Assembly: GCF_025150745.1 (NCBI RefSeq)
Contig: NZ_CP102282.1
Coordinates: forward strand, 2,553,501 to 2,617,500
Source: Eubacterium ventriosum
GTDB taxonomy: Bacteria; Bacillota; Clostridia; Lachnospirales; Lachnospiraceae
DNA: 64,000 nt
Direction: 5' to 3'
Shown: positions 1 through 9,490 of the stretch, piece by piece
Layout of the letters: the number at the start of each line of letters is the position of its first letter
Numbering within the stretch: the stretch's first letter is position 1
The notes under the pieces: model-generated
What the model was told of the DNA's origin: nothing
Databases searched by the model: none
What the model saw: only the letters and a program-made list of their open reading frames with translations
Translations under genes and position numbers: made by a program

Positions 1-21
1 TGCTATTCCAACATTTATTAA

Positions 22-864
22 CTAATTCTTTGCTTTTTCTACTGCTATAAATCCAAATGTTTCAGGTCCAACATGAGTTCCTATTGTAGGTCCTATCTGA
101 TAACATTCCTTAAACTTAATTCCTTTTTCTTCAACTTTCTTTACAAAGTTATCAAGATTCTCTGTTCCGTCTGAATAAATTCCATAAATTGGAAATCTTT
201 CATCTAAGTCCATTCCTTCTATATAACTAACAAGTCCTGCAATGGCTTTCTTTCTGCCGATAAACTTACCTTTTACAATTAACGTTCCTTCCGGAATTGA
301 AATAACCGGCTTAAGCTTTGCAAAATTACCAAAACCTGCCTGCATCTTTGTAAGTCGTCCACCTTTGTATAAATTTTCAAGATTGTCAATTGCAAGGTTA
401 ATTGATATTCTTGATTTTAATTCTTCCAATGCCTCTACAATTTCATCTACAGTTTTTCCTTCATCTCTTAACTGCATTCCGTAATCTACCATTATCTTTA
501 TAGCATATACTGCTGTTTTTGAATCTATAAGATGGATTCCGTCATATTCAGCCATATCTTTTGCAATATTGGCACTCTGATACGTTCCACTTATTCCACC
601 TGAAAGCATAACACCTATTATCTGGTCTCCATTAGCCTTAGCCTCTTCGAAAACATCAAGAAATGCCTGTGGTGATGGCTGAGCTGTCTTGGGAAAAATA
701 TCTTCCTCCCTCATTCTCTTATAGAATTCACTTCTGCTTATTTCAATTCCATCTTTATATGTATCATTATCAAAAGTAATCGACAAAGGAACAAATGCAA
801 TTCCTTTTTCTTTTGCTTCATTTACATCATAGTCTGAACCTGAATCTACCATAAATTTAATCAT
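22..864 (-). CDS. DegV family fatty-acid-binding protein
   Basis: 280 aa, the usual size of DegV (EDD-fold) proteins. The N-terminus (VDSGSDYDVNEAKEKGI) is the family opening, and residues around 88-97 carry the SGGISGTYQSA ligand-binding loop. Known members bind a fatty acid and some act as FakB partners of the FakA kinase in host fatty-acid use; which ligand applies here cannot be read from sequence. The ATG is preceded by a GAGG motif about 9 bases upstream. It is transcribed away from the MATE gene. No fakA is in view. Cytosolic, no signal peptide. Family assignment is secure, physiological role is inferred. Confidence 0.93.
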   Translation of the reverse strand: MIKFMVDSGSDYDVNEAKEKGIAFVPLSITFDNDTYKDGIEISRSEFYKRMREEDIFPKTAQPSPQAFLDVFEEAKANGDQIIGVMLSGGISGTYQSANIAKDMAEYDGIHLIDSKTAVYAIKIMVDYGMQLRDEGKTVDEIVEALEELKSRISINLAIDNLENLYKGGRLTKMQAGFGNFAKLKPVISIPEGTLIVKGKFIGRKKAIAGLVSYIEGMDLDERFPIYGIYSDGTENLDNFVKKVEEKGIKFKECYQIGPTIGTHVGPETFGFIAVEKAKN

Positions 865-932
865 TATATTTTACCTCTTCACCTTTAAGTGTTTTTATTG
901 TACTTGCTTGTATCGTATACGTCAATAGGCTA

Positions 933-961
933 TTGAATTCTTTTCAAATCCGTAGCATAAT
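933..961 (+). promoter_or_regulatory. Candidate sigma-A promoter for the MATE gene
   Basis: TTGAAT (933-938) and CATAAT (956-961) are separated by 17 bases, upstream of the MATE start at 1025. Match to consensus only; no transcription evidence. Confidence 0.4.
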
Positions 962-1024
962 AGTATTTCAGCACAAAATAAAAATCAATATATTTTGTAC
1001 TAATTATAAAGGAGAGTTAACAAT

Positions 1025-2425
1025 ATGAATGAATCTGTTTTATCATTTAAAGATAAATATTTTGGCGATAAAAATTTTTACAAAATGACCCTTACAATTG
1101 CCGTCCCCATTATTATCCAGAATCTTCTTACTAATCTGGTTAGTATGGCTGACAATATTATGGTAGGACAGCTTGGAACCAATCAGATGTCAGGTGTTGC
1201 AATTATAAATCAGTTGTTTTTTGTTTTTAATCTTTTAGTATTTGGAGGAATGTCCGGAGCAGGACTTTTTTCAGCCCAGTATTTTGGACAAAAGAATCAC
1301 AATGGTGTTCGTGATGTTTTTAGAATGAAGATTCTTATTGGCATTACAATTATTGCTATTTCTCTTTCTGTTATGATTTTTCTTCATGAACCGCTAATTA
1401 ATATGTTTCTTCATGAAGGAAGCAGTTCAGGAAATATTCAGGAAACATTCAATTATGCAAAAAACTATCTTTACATAATGGTTATTGGAATTGCACCTTT
1501 TGTTATTTCTAACTGCTACAGCACTACTCTTAAAGAATCCGGACAGACTGTTGTCCCTATGAAAGCCGGAGTTTTGGCTGTAGTATTTGATATAGTTCTC
1601 AATTACATATTTATTTTTGGAAAATTAGGATTTCCTGCCATGGGCGTTGTTGGTGCAGCCATCGCCACTGTTATTTCACGTTTTGTTGAATGTGGCTATC
1701 TTGTAATTTATACTCATAGACATTCAAATGATTATCCTTTTATTAAACATTGCTACAGAACTCTTAAGGTTCCGGGGTCTCTTGTTAAGAAAATAATTAT
1801 AACCGGTGCCCCTCTCATGCTTAACGAATTTTTATGGGCAGGTGGTCTTACATTGCAAACACAGGTTTTGTCCACTAAAGGTCTTGCCACTGTAGGAGGC
1901 CTAAATATTTGCAATACTATTGGAAATATTTCTAATTGTATTTTTGTTACAATGGGAACAACTATTGCTATTGTTGTAGGACAACTACTAGGTGCCGGAA
2001 AACTGAAAGAGGCCAAAGTGACTGCTACACGAATGGCTGCTTTTTCACTTTTAATATCATTTGGCATGATTATAATTCTTGGCCTACTTGGACCTGTATT
2101 TCCACATTTCTATAATACAACCGACGAAATACGCGAACTTGCCACAAAATTTATATGGGCTGTAGCTGCTGCAACACCATTTATATCGCTGTCAAATTCT
2201 GAATATTTCATTTTGAGAAGTGGTGGAAAAACTATAATTACATTTCTATTCGACAGTTGTTTTGTCTGCCTTGTAAATGTACCTGTTGCAATATGTCTTA
2301 CAAAATTTACTGCCATACACATTGTTGGAATATTCTTCCTTGTAAATATGCTTGAAGGTGTTAAGGCATTAATAGGATTTATAATGGTGAAAAAAGATAT
2401 TTGGCTTAACACAATTGTTGACTAA
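1025..2425 (+). CDS. MATE family efflux transporter
   Basis: 466 aa with about twelve hydrophobic segments and the two internally similar halves of MATE exporters. The first half opens with a helix containing VPIIIQNLLTNLVSMADNIM, typical of the family. These proteins export cationic drugs or metabolites across the cytoplasmic membrane using a Na+ or H+ gradient; the substrate cannot be predicted. The start is supported by AAGGAG 8-10 bases upstream of ATG. It stands alone, divergent from the DegV gene and followed by a strong bidirectional terminator, so it is probably monocistronic. Confidence 0.93.
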   Translation: MNESVLSFKDKYFGDKNFYKMTLTIAVPIIIQNLLTNLVSMADNIMVGQLGTNQMSGVAIINQLFFVFNLLVFGGMSGAGLFSAQYFGQKNHNGVRDVFRMKILIGITIIAISLSVMIFLHEPLINMFLHEGSSSGNIQETFNYAKNYLYIMVIGIAPFVISNCYSTTLKESGQTVVPMKAGVLAVVFDIVLNYIFIFGKLGFPAMGVVGAAIATVISRFVECGYLVIYTHRHSNDYPFIKHCYRTLKVPGSLVKKIIITGAPLMLNEFLWAGGLTLQTQVLSTKGLATVGGLNICNTIGNISNCIFVTMGTTIAIVVGQLLGAGKLKEAKVTATRMAAFSLLISFGMIIILGLLGPVFPHFYNTTDEIRELATKFIWAVAAATPFISLSNSEYFILRSGGKTIITFLFDSCFVCLVNVPVAICLTKFTAIHIVGIFFLVNMLEGVKALIGFIMVKKDIWLNTIVD

Positions 2426-2436
2426 AAATAATTAAG

Positions 2437-2484
2437 AAAAAAGAACAACCGATTCATTTTTTGAAATCAGTTGTTCTTTTTTAT
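2437..2484. terminator. Bidirectional intrinsic terminator (MATE gene and hemW)
   Basis: A 14-base stem (arms 2441-2454 and 2465-2478) is flanked by T runs on both strands. Its single mismatch on the plus strand (C opposite A) becomes a G-U pair in the minus-strand RNA, so it suits hemW at least as well as the MATE gene. Confidence 0.85.
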
Positions 2485-2562
2485 ATTATTGAAATGTAAA
2501 ACATCAAACTGTTAATTACTTGAATTGTCACCTGCCTGGTGCTACCACAATTTAATATATTT

Positions 2563-3777
2563 TTAAAACAAAAATTCTGACATTACATAATTGCTTAAAT
2601 CTATACCAAACTCTGTAAGCTTAACGTAACCATTGTCATTTATAAGAAATCTTTTATCTTCCATTCTTTTCTGAACTTTTCCGTAAACTTCCATATAAGG
2701 CTTCCCAAAATACCGTTCAAACTTTTCCATGCTTACACCTTCCATCATTCGAAGCCCTAAAAACATAAATTCTTCCATTCTGTCCCGTTCAGTAAGCTGC
2801 TGTAGATTTTTTACTATACTGTTTAGAATATTAACCTGATTTTCAACTTCACTGGAATTTCCCACATTATTTATTGAATTCTCTTTGATATTGTTAGTTA
2901 ATACTTCAATATATTTATTTATATCTGAAATATTATTATAACGATTCTCTTTATACAAAGATGCCGCACCAATGCCAAAACCTAAATATTCTTTTCGCTG
3001 CCAATAACCTATGTTGTGCTTACATTCTTTCCCCGGTTTGCTATAATTAGATATTTCGTATTTTCTATATCCATTAGAACGCAAAATATTATTTGTAAGA
3101 TAATACATCTTTCTTTCACTTTCTTCATCGGGAAGAATATTTATACCTTTTATCTGAGCTTTTTTTACTCTGTCATACATTAATGTATTTTCTTCAACTA
3201 TAAGACTATAAGCTGAAATATGCTCCGGCTCTAAGCGGACTACTTTGTTAAGGGTCTCCTCGTAACTTTTTAAAGTCTGTCCCGGCAAAGCGCTCATTAA
3301 ATCCACATTAATATTGTCAAAGCCACATTTTCTTGCCAAATTATAGCTTTCAAGAAATCCTGCATAATTATGGATTCTTCCAATGGACTTTAGTTCTTCG
3401 TCATTGGCACTTTGGAGGCCAAAACTTATACGGTTAATTCCACTTTTCTTATATTCCCAAAGCTTGCTTTCCGTAATAGTTCCCGGATTGCACTCTATTG
3501 TAATCTCAGGATTTTCAGACATATTACAATTATCCCTTAAAACTGACATAATTTTTGAAATCTGATTTTCTTCTAAAAGTGAAGGTGTGCCTCCACCAAT
3601 AAAAACAGTGTCCACAACATATTCTGACATTTTATTCTTACTTAGCTTTATTTCATTAATTAATGCCTCGACATATTTCTCTTTAGTTTCCAAATCTGCC
3701 GGTGCTGACAGAAAATCACAGTAATCACATTTTTTTACGCAAAAAGGTATGTGAATATAAATTTCAAGACCATTCAT
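2563..3777 (-). CDS. hemW: HemW-type radical SAM heme chaperone (coproporphyrinogen oxidase-like)
   Basis: 404 aa radical SAM protein with the CVKKCDYC cluster motif (CxxxCxxC) near residue 13 and a HemN-like C-terminal domain. HemW proteins are homologous to the oxygen-independent coproporphyrinogen III oxidase HemN but lack its extra N-terminal region and act in heme trafficking. The length and the motif close to the N-terminus fit HemW. It lies 17 bases after lepA on the same strand, the order found in many Firmicutes, and probably shares its transcript. GGAG precedes the ATG by 8 bases. The loop near residues 285-315 is long and Asn/Ser-rich. Confidence 0.9.
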   Translation of the reverse strand: MNGLEIYIHIPFCVKKCDYCDFLSAPADLETKEKYVEALINEIKLSKNKMSEYVVDTVFIGGGTPSLLEENQISKIMSVLRDNCNMSENPEITIECNPGTITESKLWEYKKSGINRISFGLQSANDEELKSIGRIHNYAGFLESYNLARKCGFDNINVDLMSALPGQTLKSYEETLNKVVRLEPEHISAYSLIVEENTLMYDRVKKAQIKGINILPDEESERKMYYLTNNILRSNGYRKYEISNYSKPGKECKHNIGYWQRKEYLGFGIGAASLYKENRYNNISDINKYIEVLTNNIKENSINNVGNSSEVENQVNILNSIVKNLQQLTERDRMEEFMFLGLRMMEGVSMEKFERYFGKPYMEVYGKVQKRMEDKRFLINDNGYVKLTEFGIDLSNYVMSEFLF

Positions 3778-3794
3778 TATTTCTACTCCAAAAC

Positions 3795-5609
3795 TTATTC
3801 ATCATCAAGTTTTAATACTGCCATAAATGCTGACTGTGGAATTTCCACATTGCCAACCTGACGCATACGTTTCTTTCCTTCCTTCTGTTTTTCAAGAAGT
3901 TTTCTCTTTCGTGAAATGTCACCGCCGTAACATTTTGCCAGAACGTCCTTACGCATAGCCTTAACTGTCTCTCTTGCAATAACCTTACTGCCAACTGCCG
4001 CCTGAATTGGAACTTCAAATAACTGTCTTGGAATTTCAGTTTTTAATTTTTCACACATCTTACGACCGCGTTCGTAAGCTGACGCTTCAGGAACGATAAA
4101 TGACAATGCATCCACTTCCTCTTTGTTAATCAAAATATCAAGCTTAACAAGCTTAGCCTGTTCGTAGCCCTTTAATTCATAATCAAAAGATGCATAACCT
4201 CTTGAACGTGATTTTAAGGCATCAAAGAAATCGTAAATTATTTCATTTAATGGAATATCATATTTAAGTAATGCTCTTGAACCTTCAACATATTCCATAC
4301 TGATATATCGTCCTCGTCTCTGCTGACAAAGCTCCATAATTGCACCGATAAACTCTGTTGTTACCATAATTTCCGCACTTACAATAGGTTCTTCCATATG
4401 TTCAATCTCACTTGGATCCGGAAGGTTTGTTGGGTTTGTAAGGTCAATTACTTCGCCATTTTCTTTATATATTTTGTAAATAACACTTGGCGCTGTTGTT
4501 ACAAGGTCAAGGTTGTACTCTCTTTCAAGTCTTTCCTGAATAATTTCCAAATGTAGAAGTCCTAAGAATCCACATCTGAAACCAAAACCTAAAGCAATAG
4601 ATGTTTCAGGCTCAAACTTTAATGCTGCATCGTTAAGCTGTAACTTCTCCAACGCATCTCTTAAGTCAGGATATTTTGCTCCATCTGCAGGATAAAGTCC
4701 ACAGTAAACCATAGGATTAACTTCCTTATATCCGGGAAGTGGTGCGTCTGCCGGATTATCTGCATCAGTTACTGTGTCACCTACTTTTGTGTCAGACACA
4801 TTTTTTATACTTGCAGTAATATATCCAACCATACCTGCAGGAAGTTCATCACATGGAATAAACTGACCTGCACCAAAATAACCAACTTCAACAACATTGG
4901 CTGTTGCCCCTGTTGCCATCATTTTAATATTCATACCCGGCTTAACTGTTCCTTCTTTAATTCTACAGAAAATAATAACGCCCTTGTATGCATCATATAA
5001 ACTATCAAAAATCAAAGCCTGAAGTGGTGCATTAGCATCTCCTTCCGGTGCCGGAATTTTTTCAACGATTGCCTCTAAAACATCTTCACAATTAAGACCA
5101 GTCTTGGCTGAAATAAGTGGTGCGTCATGGGCTTCAAGACCAATAACGTCCTCTATTTCTGCCTTAACTCTGTCAGGATCTGCTGAAGGCAAATCAATCT
5201 TATTAATAACAGGGAATACTTCCAGGTCATGGTCAAGTGCCAAATATACATTGGCCAAAGTCTGTGCCTCAACTCCCTGTGCCGCATCAACTACAAGCAC
5301 TGCCCCATCACAGGCTGCAAGGCTTCTTGAAACTTCATAGTTAAAGTCAACGTGTCCCGGTGTATCAATAAGGTTAAAAATATACTCTTCTCCATCTTTA
5401 GCCTTGTAAATAGTTCTAACGGCCTGAGACTTAATAGTAATACCTCTTTCTCTTTCAAGTTCCATGTTATCAAGAACCTGAGCCTGCATCTCTCTGTTAG
5501 TCAAAAGACCTGTCATTTCTATAATTCGGTCAGCCAATGTAGATTTACCGTGATCTATATGGGCTATAATACAAAAATTTCTAATTTTACTCTGATCAAT
5601 ATGTGACAA
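3795..5609 (-). CDS. lepA: Elongation factor 4 (LepA), translational GTPase
   Basis: 604 aa, full length. The G domain starts at once with [14 protein letters not shown] (G1), followed by [14 protein letters not shown] and NKIDLPSAD, then domain II, two EF-G-like domains, and the LepA-specific C-terminus containing the [17 protein letters not shown] segment. LepA acts on ribosomes, promoting back-translocation or initiation-related remodelling under ionic stress. Start is TTG at 5609, with GGAG 8 bases upstream. hemW follows after 17 bases. The lepA-hemW pair is ancestral in Firmicutes. Confidence 0.98.
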   Translation of the reverse strand: MSHIDQSKIRNFCIIAHIDHGKSTLADRIIEMTGLLTNREMQAQVLDNMELERERGITIKSQAVRTIYKAKDGEEYIFNLIDTPGHVDFNYEVSRSLAACDGAVLVVDAAQGVEAQTLANVYLALDHDLEVFPVINKIDLPSADPDRVKAEIEDVIGLEAHDAPLISAKTGLNCEDVLEAIVEKIPAPEGDANAPLQALIFDSLYDAYKGVIIFCRIKEGTVKPGMNIKMMATGATANVVEVGYFGAGQFIPCDELPAGMVGYITASIKNVSDTKVGDTVTDADNPADAPLPGYKEVNPMVYCGLYPADGAKYPDLRDALEKLQLNDAALKFEPETSIALGFGFRCGFLGLLHLEIIQERLEREYNLDLVTTAPSVIYKIYKENGEVIDLTNPTNLPDPSEIEHMEEPIVSAEIMVTTEFIGAIMELCQQRRGRYISMEYVEGSRALLKYDIPLNEIIYDFFDALKSRSRGYASFDYELKGYEQAKLVKLDILINKEEVDALSFIVPEASAYERGRKMCEKLKTEIPRQLFEVPIQAAVGSKVIARETVKAMRKDVLAKCYGGDISRKRKLLEKQKEGKKRMRQVGNVEIPQSAFMAVLKLDDE

Positions 5610-5771
5610 TTTATTCGCTCCAATCTGTTTATATTTTGTCTGTATTATTCTATTTGCTTATATTTTTTAACATTTCTAACAATTAGTTTTCTAAAATTCA
5701 TTCACATTTTAACATAAATAAATCATAGGTTCAAACATTTTAACTTTATCACTTTATTATTTTCATTTTAT

Positions 5772-5800
5772 TTGATAAACTTAATACTATGTGCCATAAT
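5772..5800 (+). promoter_or_regulatory. Candidate sigma-A promoter for nrdG
   Basis: TTGATA (5772-5777) and CATAAT (5795-5800) with a 17-base spacer. The expected start of transcription falls on the palindrome at 5806-5819. Confidence 0.5.
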
Positions 5801-5805
5801 TTTAT

Positions 5806-5819
5806 GTCACTTAAGTGAC
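5806..5819. promoter_or_regulatory. Perfect 14-bp palindrome at the nrdG promoter, candidate operator
   Basis: GTCACTTAAGTGAC is a perfect palindrome immediately downstream of the -10 element and 14 bases before the nrdG start codon. Its position suits a repressor site. It does not resemble the NrdR box. FNR/CRP-type sites share a TGA(N)nTCA logic but have different spacing. The binding protein is unknown. Confidence 0.4.
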
Positions 5820-5833
5820 GGAATGGAGAAAAT

Positions 5834-6361
5834 ATGAACTATGCAGAAATAAAAACATTTGATGTGGCAAATGGTCCCGGTATCAGAGTTTCTCTTTTTG
5901 TAAGTGGCTGTAATCACAGATGTCCCGGATGTTTCAATGAACAGGCTTGGGATTTCAACTTTGGTCAGCCCTTTACACAGGAAACCATTGACTACATTAT
6001 AGATACTTTGTCTTTTGGTGCTTATCAGGGAGTTACATTCCTAGGTGGTGAGCCAATGGAGCCTGTTAACCAGAAGGGGCTGCTTCCACTTGCCCGAAAG
6101 ATAAAAGAAACATATCCCGAAAAAGATATCTGGTGTTTCACAGGATACGACTTTGAAAAAGATATAATTGGACACATGTACAACGAGTGTCCTGAAACTA
6201 AAGAACTTCTTTCCTATATAGATGTTCTTGTAGATGGTCCATTCATCGAAGCACAGAAGAACCTAAACCTGGTATTTCGTGGTTCCGAGAACCAGCGCTT
6301 AATTAGAATACCTGAAACATTAAAAACCGGGAATATTGTTTTATGGGAAAAAGAAATGTAA
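5834..6361 (+). CDS. nrdG: Anaerobic ribonucleotide reductase-activating protein (radical SAM)
   Basis: 175 aa radical SAM activase. The SGCNHRCPGC segment around residues 29-38 holds the CxxxCxxC cluster ligands, followed by the TFLGGEPM motif that binds S-adenosylmethionine. NrdG generates the glycyl radical on the class III reductase NrdD, which makes deoxynucleotides without oxygen. NrdD itself is not in this window. GGAG sits 7-8 bases before the ATG. dut follows about 100 bases downstream across a long hairpin, so both nucleotide-pool genes may be co-transcribed. Confidence 0.95.
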   Translation: MNYAEIKTFDVANGPGIRVSLFVSGCNHRCPGCFNEQAWDFNFGQPFTQETIDYIIDTLSFGAYQGVTFLGGEPMEPVNQKGLLPLARKIKETYPEKDIWCFTGYDFEKDIIGHMYNECPETKELLSYIDVLVDGPFIEAQKNLNLVFRGSENQRLIRIPETLKTGNIVLWEKEM

Positions 6362-6431
6362 TCTAAATGGTATCTTTTACCCATTGCAGGCAGAAATTTC
6401 TGCTTGCAATGGAGCAAGATACCATTTGGAT
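6361..6431 (+). repeat. Nested 71-base hairpin between nrdG and dut
   Basis: Outer arms 6361-6376 and 6416-6431 pair over 16 bases with one G-U. A second stem joins 6381-6388 (CCATTGCA) with 6405-6412 (TGCAATGG), and the tip is the palindrome GCAGAAATTTCTGC. There is no T run after it, so it is not a standard terminator. It overlaps the nrdG stop codon and ends about 20 bases before the dut ribosome binding site. Confidence 0.8.
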
Positions 6432-6463
6432 TACATTACATTTACAATAAAAGGAGAATTGTT

Positions 6464-6904
6464 ATGGCTGTTAATGTTAACGTAAAAAAATTAAAGGAGA
6501 ATGCTACTATTCCAACTTATGGAACTGAGTATGCCGCAGGTGCTGATTTGTATGCCTGCATTGAAGAAGCTGTTACTATTGAAGCCGGTGAAACTAAGTT
6601 TATTGGTACTGGTATTGCAATGGAGATTCCTGAAGGTTATGCCGGTTTGATTTATGCTAGAAGTGGTCTTTCATGTAAGAGAGGTCTTGCTCCTGCTAAT
6701 AAGGTTGGTGTTGTTGATGCTGATTACCGTGGAGAACTTACTGTTGCTCTTCATAATCACTCAAACAAGGCTGAGACTATTGAACCTAATGAAAGAATTG
6801 CACAGGTTGTTATTACACCATTTCTTTCAGCTAATTTTAATCAGGTTGATGAACTTTCTGATACAGTTCGTGGTGTTGGAGGATTTGGTTCTACAGGCAA
6901 ATAA
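6464..6904 (+). CDS. dut: dUTP diphosphatase (trimeric dUTPase)
   Basis: 146 aa with the five trimeric dUTPase motifs in order: AGADLYA, then PEGYAGLIYARSGL, then GVVDADYRGEL (catalytic Asp), then ERIAQVVI, and the C-terminal RGVGGFGSTGK arm. It hydrolyses dUTP to dUMP, keeping uracil out of DNA and supplying thymidylate synthesis. The frame is open 60 bases further upstream, but that part lies in the hairpin; AAAGGAG 7 bases before ATG 6464 decides the start. A terminator follows directly. Confidence 0.97.
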   Translation: MAVNVNVKKLKENATIPTYGTEYAAGADLYACIEEAVTIEAGETKFIGTGIAMEIPEGYAGLIYARSGLSCKRGLAPANKVGVVDADYRGELTVALHNHSNKAETIEPNERIAQVVITPFLSANFNQVDELSDTVRGVGGFGSTGK

Positions 6905-6913
6905 CATTATTTT

Positions 6914-6946
6914 AAAAAGGCGCATTTCTATTCCATGCGCCTTTTT
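6914..6946 (+). terminator. Intrinsic terminator of dut
   Basis: AAAAAGGCGCAT (6914-6925) pairs fully with ATGCGCCTTTTT (6935-6946) and ends in a T run. Confidence 0.9.
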
Positions 6947-7124
6947 GCTTTATGCTTTAAATTTTTCATCTCAACCTTACGATATATTTTTCATACCCAT
7001 AACGTTTTACTGTTGCAGTATAAGATTAAAATGTATCATTTTTGTAACAGCCGTGTTTACGTCATAAAATTTTTTTCTTAGTAATTTATTATCAATAATT
7101 CTTTATGGATTTTTATTATACTTT

Positions 7125-8021
7125 TTAATAAAAATCATTATCAAATCCGTCTATTCCAACTTCTATGCTTTTTTTGCCAAGTTCTACTCTCCAAACAAGT
7201 CCACTTATTATTTCACACTGCCATATGTAATTCTCATCTTTGTCAACTATGTCAATTCCTTTAGTTTTTTTATCTTTGTCAACTATGTCAATTCCTTTAG
7301 TTTTTTTATCTTTGTCAGCTAATTCATTATAATAAATACCCTGTTCATATGGTTCTACATAAATTCCATTATAGTAGTCTGATAGCTGCTCTATTATTTC
7401 TTTTTGAAAAGTATCCAAATTAATAAGAGTTAACTTATTTTTCTCTGCGTTCTGCTTAGCGTAGCTAAGTATACTTTCCACATTGTCTCCCGTGATTTTT
7501 ATGTCATATATTTTGTTGGTCGTATTGTCCAAATACACGGTTGCCATAATCTTTGGACTCTTGCTTAATGTTGCTGTCGCCTCTAAATATGGGAAAGAAG
7601 CACTTTCACCAACAATACTGTAACACTTTTGAATAACAATATTTTTAGGGACCAGTTTTATTGTTTTTTTATTGTATATTAACTCTTTACATCCAAAAAG
7701 CTCAAGCCAATAATTTATTTGCTTTTTTACATTTTTTCTAATTGTTTTCAATTCGTTCTCTGACGGATCAAACAATACTTCAACTTTCTTTTTTGCATAT
7801 TCTTTATCAGTAATAATAGAGTTAAGGTCCTCTAACTTCTGGTCTATTGTTTTAGTCTTTGCCGTTGATGCCCTTTCAAGGTTTACACTGCCTGTATCCT
7901 TATCACTATATTTAACCTGATTTAAGTAGCTTGTATCACTGTAATAATATAATAATTGAGGCAGAAAAACCGCCAAAGCCACAATTAGCAATACTGCCAC
8001 AGGTAATATTCTTTTCTTCAT
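7125..8021 (-). CDS. Uncharacterised membrane-anchored protein of a two-component locus
   Basis: 298 aa, family not recognised. One N-terminal membrane segment (residues about 5-23, VAVLLIVALAVFLPQLLYY) is followed by an extracytoplasmic region, so it is a membrane-anchored outside protein or has an uncleaved signal. Residues near 240-265 hold two exact copies of the 12-residue unit KDKKTKGIDIVD, from a 36-bp tandem DNA duplication. It begins one base after the stop of the upstream sensor kinase gene, implying translational coupling and a shared job, perhaps as an accessory protein of that kinase. No catalytic motif is visible. Confidence 0.75.
   Translation of the reverse strand: MKKRILPVAVLLIVALAVFLPQLLYYYSDTSYLNQVKYSDKDTGSVNLERASTAKTKTIDQKLEDLNSIITDKEYAKKKVEVLFDPSENELKTIRKNVKKQINYWLELFGCKELIYNKKTIKLVPKNIVIQKCYSIVGESASFPYLEATATLSKSPKIMATVYLDNTTNKIYDIKITGDNVESILSYAKQNAEKNKLTLINLDTFQKEIIEQLSDYYNGIYVEPYEQGIYYNELADKDKKTKGIDIVDKDKKTKGIDIVDKDENYIWQCEIISGLVWRVELGKKSIEVGIDGFDNDFY
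7236..7307. repeat. Two exact tandem copies of a 36-bp in-frame unit
   Basis: Units 7236-7271 and 7272-7307 are identical, and a partial third copy follows. The length is a multiple of three, so the repeat adds 12 residues per copy without breaking the frame. This suggests recent slippage or unequal recombination. Confidence 0.95.
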
Positions 8022-9431
8022 TTAGTTCTGTCCTTCCTGAAAAACAATACTTATTATCGTACCTTTTCCTGGTTTACTTCTAACACTCCACTTAGCATTA
8101 TGTATGCTTACAATCTTTTTGCAAAGGGACATTCCTATGCCTGCACCGCCCTCTTTTCTTGCTCTTGACTTATCAATCATATAAAATGCTTCAGTGATTT
8201 TTTTAATTTCACTTTTCTCCATTCCACAGCCATTGTCCTGAATGAAAACTGTGTATCCTTTTTCGGTTTTTATAGCCTTAAGGGCAATTATTCCCTGACC
8301 TGAAATGGCTTTTCTGCCATTATCGATAATATTCATAAACAGGGACTTAAGCAAATCCTCATTTCCAACAATCACAGCCGGTTCAACAGACATTTTAAAC
8401 CTGATATTGTGTTCCCTAAGCATTTGTTCTACAGTTTTTTCAATGTCATTAAACATTTTCTCTGTACTAATTCTGTTAAATTCGATTTTCTGCTTATCAA
8501 GAGAAATCAAATCCATTAAAGTAAATGACAACTTCTCCAGTCTTTTTCCCTGCAAAAATATATAATTGGAATATTCTGAAATCTCTTCTTTTTCAAGGTC
8601 CATTGAACGCATCATATCAGAATAGCCTATAATTGAAGTCAAAGGCGTTTTCAATTCGTGAGCGAAAGCTGCCGTAAAATCTTCCTGTCGTCTTGCTGTA
8701 TCTTCCAACTCTTCAATATTCTTCTCCAGCCTGTCTGCCATAATATTAAAGCTATTAACCAAGTCTCCAACTTCACCGTCAGTTTTTATCTTTGCTCTTG
8801 TGTCGTACTGACCTTTTGCCATTTGACTTACGGTATCAGACAACTTTTCAATTGGTCTTGTTATTTTTTTAGAAAAAACATATGCAAGAATGCAGGTAAC
8901 AACAAGGGCAATTCCCAATATTACCCTATAATTTTTCATCATTTCATTTATGTCATTGTAAACTTCATTAATGCTGCTAACAATGCTTATGTAATATGTT
9001 CCGCTTTCAATTGTCATTTTTGACATTGTTTCCAAATAATAACTACCATTATTTTTAAAAATCAAGTATCCAAAATTATTGTCTTTTAAATCTTTGATTT
9101 TTATATTTTTTCCTATTTTGCTGTCAGTATAAATTGCTTTTTCTTTCTGATTTACAATTGTAATTCCTATCTGGCTTTCGCCCATACTTCTTTTGACTGA
9201 ATCAATTATTTTTTCTATGTCATTTTTTTGAATATATTCAGTATCCGATGACAACATTGAGGCTGAAGCTTCAAATGAATATACAAACATTTGATTCTCG
9301 TTTTGCTTTCTTGACAATTCTCTACTTAAAGAATTATCAAATGATAACTTTATGAATATTCCTCCAAATATAGAAAAAATAACCGTAACAATTATAATCA
9401 GTGAGAAAAACATTTTCCCAAAAAGTTTCAT
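8022..9431 (-). CDS. Membrane sensor histidine kinase
   Basis: 469 aa. Membrane segment 1 is about residues 7-28, an extracytoplasmic sensor region runs to about 165, and membrane segment 2 is about 168-187. These are followed by HAMP (about 188-240), HisKA with phospho-acceptor His258 in AHELKTPLTS, and an HATPase_c domain with N (NIIDNGRKA), G1 (DNGCGM) and G2 (GGAGIGMSL) boxes. It phosphorylates the response regulator encoded just upstream (gap 59 bases). The signal is unknown. The next gene, for a membrane protein, abuts its stop codon. The set lies downstream of gpr-spoIIP on the same strand. Confidence 0.93.
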   Translation of the reverse strand: MKLFGKMFFSLIIIVTVIFSIFGGIFIKLSFDNSLSRELSRKQNENQMFVYSFEASASMLSSDTEYIQKNDIEKIIDSVKRSMGESQIGITIVNQKEKAIYTDSKIGKNIKIKDLKDNNFGYLIFKNNGSYYLETMSKMTIESGTYYISIVSSINEVYNDINEMMKNYRVILGIALVVTCILAYVFSKKITRPIEKLSDTVSQMAKGQYDTRAKIKTDGEVGDLVNSFNIMADRLEKNIEELEDTARRQEDFTAAFAHELKTPLTSIIGYSDMMRSMDLEKEEISEYSNYIFLQGKRLEKLSFTLMDLISLDKQKIEFNRISTEKMFNDIEKTVEQMLREHNIRFKMSVEPAVIVGNEDLLKSLFMNIIDNGRKAISGQGIIALKAIKTEKGYTVFIQDNGCGMEKSEIKKITEAFYMIDKSRARKEGGAGIGMSLCKKIVSIHNAKWSVRSKPGKGTIISIVFQEGQN

Positions 9432-9490
9432 TTAACACCTTTTCCTGTTTGATTATTGTTGATTATATGGATTGCTTTGTGCTCCTGTAA

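Noticed and set aside
6404-6463. Longer dut start
   Set aside because: The added residues come from the hairpin arm, and the clear ribosome site belongs to ATG 6464.
7236-7307. CRISPR-like tandem repeat
   Set aside because: The units are directly adjacent with no spacers and lie in frame in a coding sequence.
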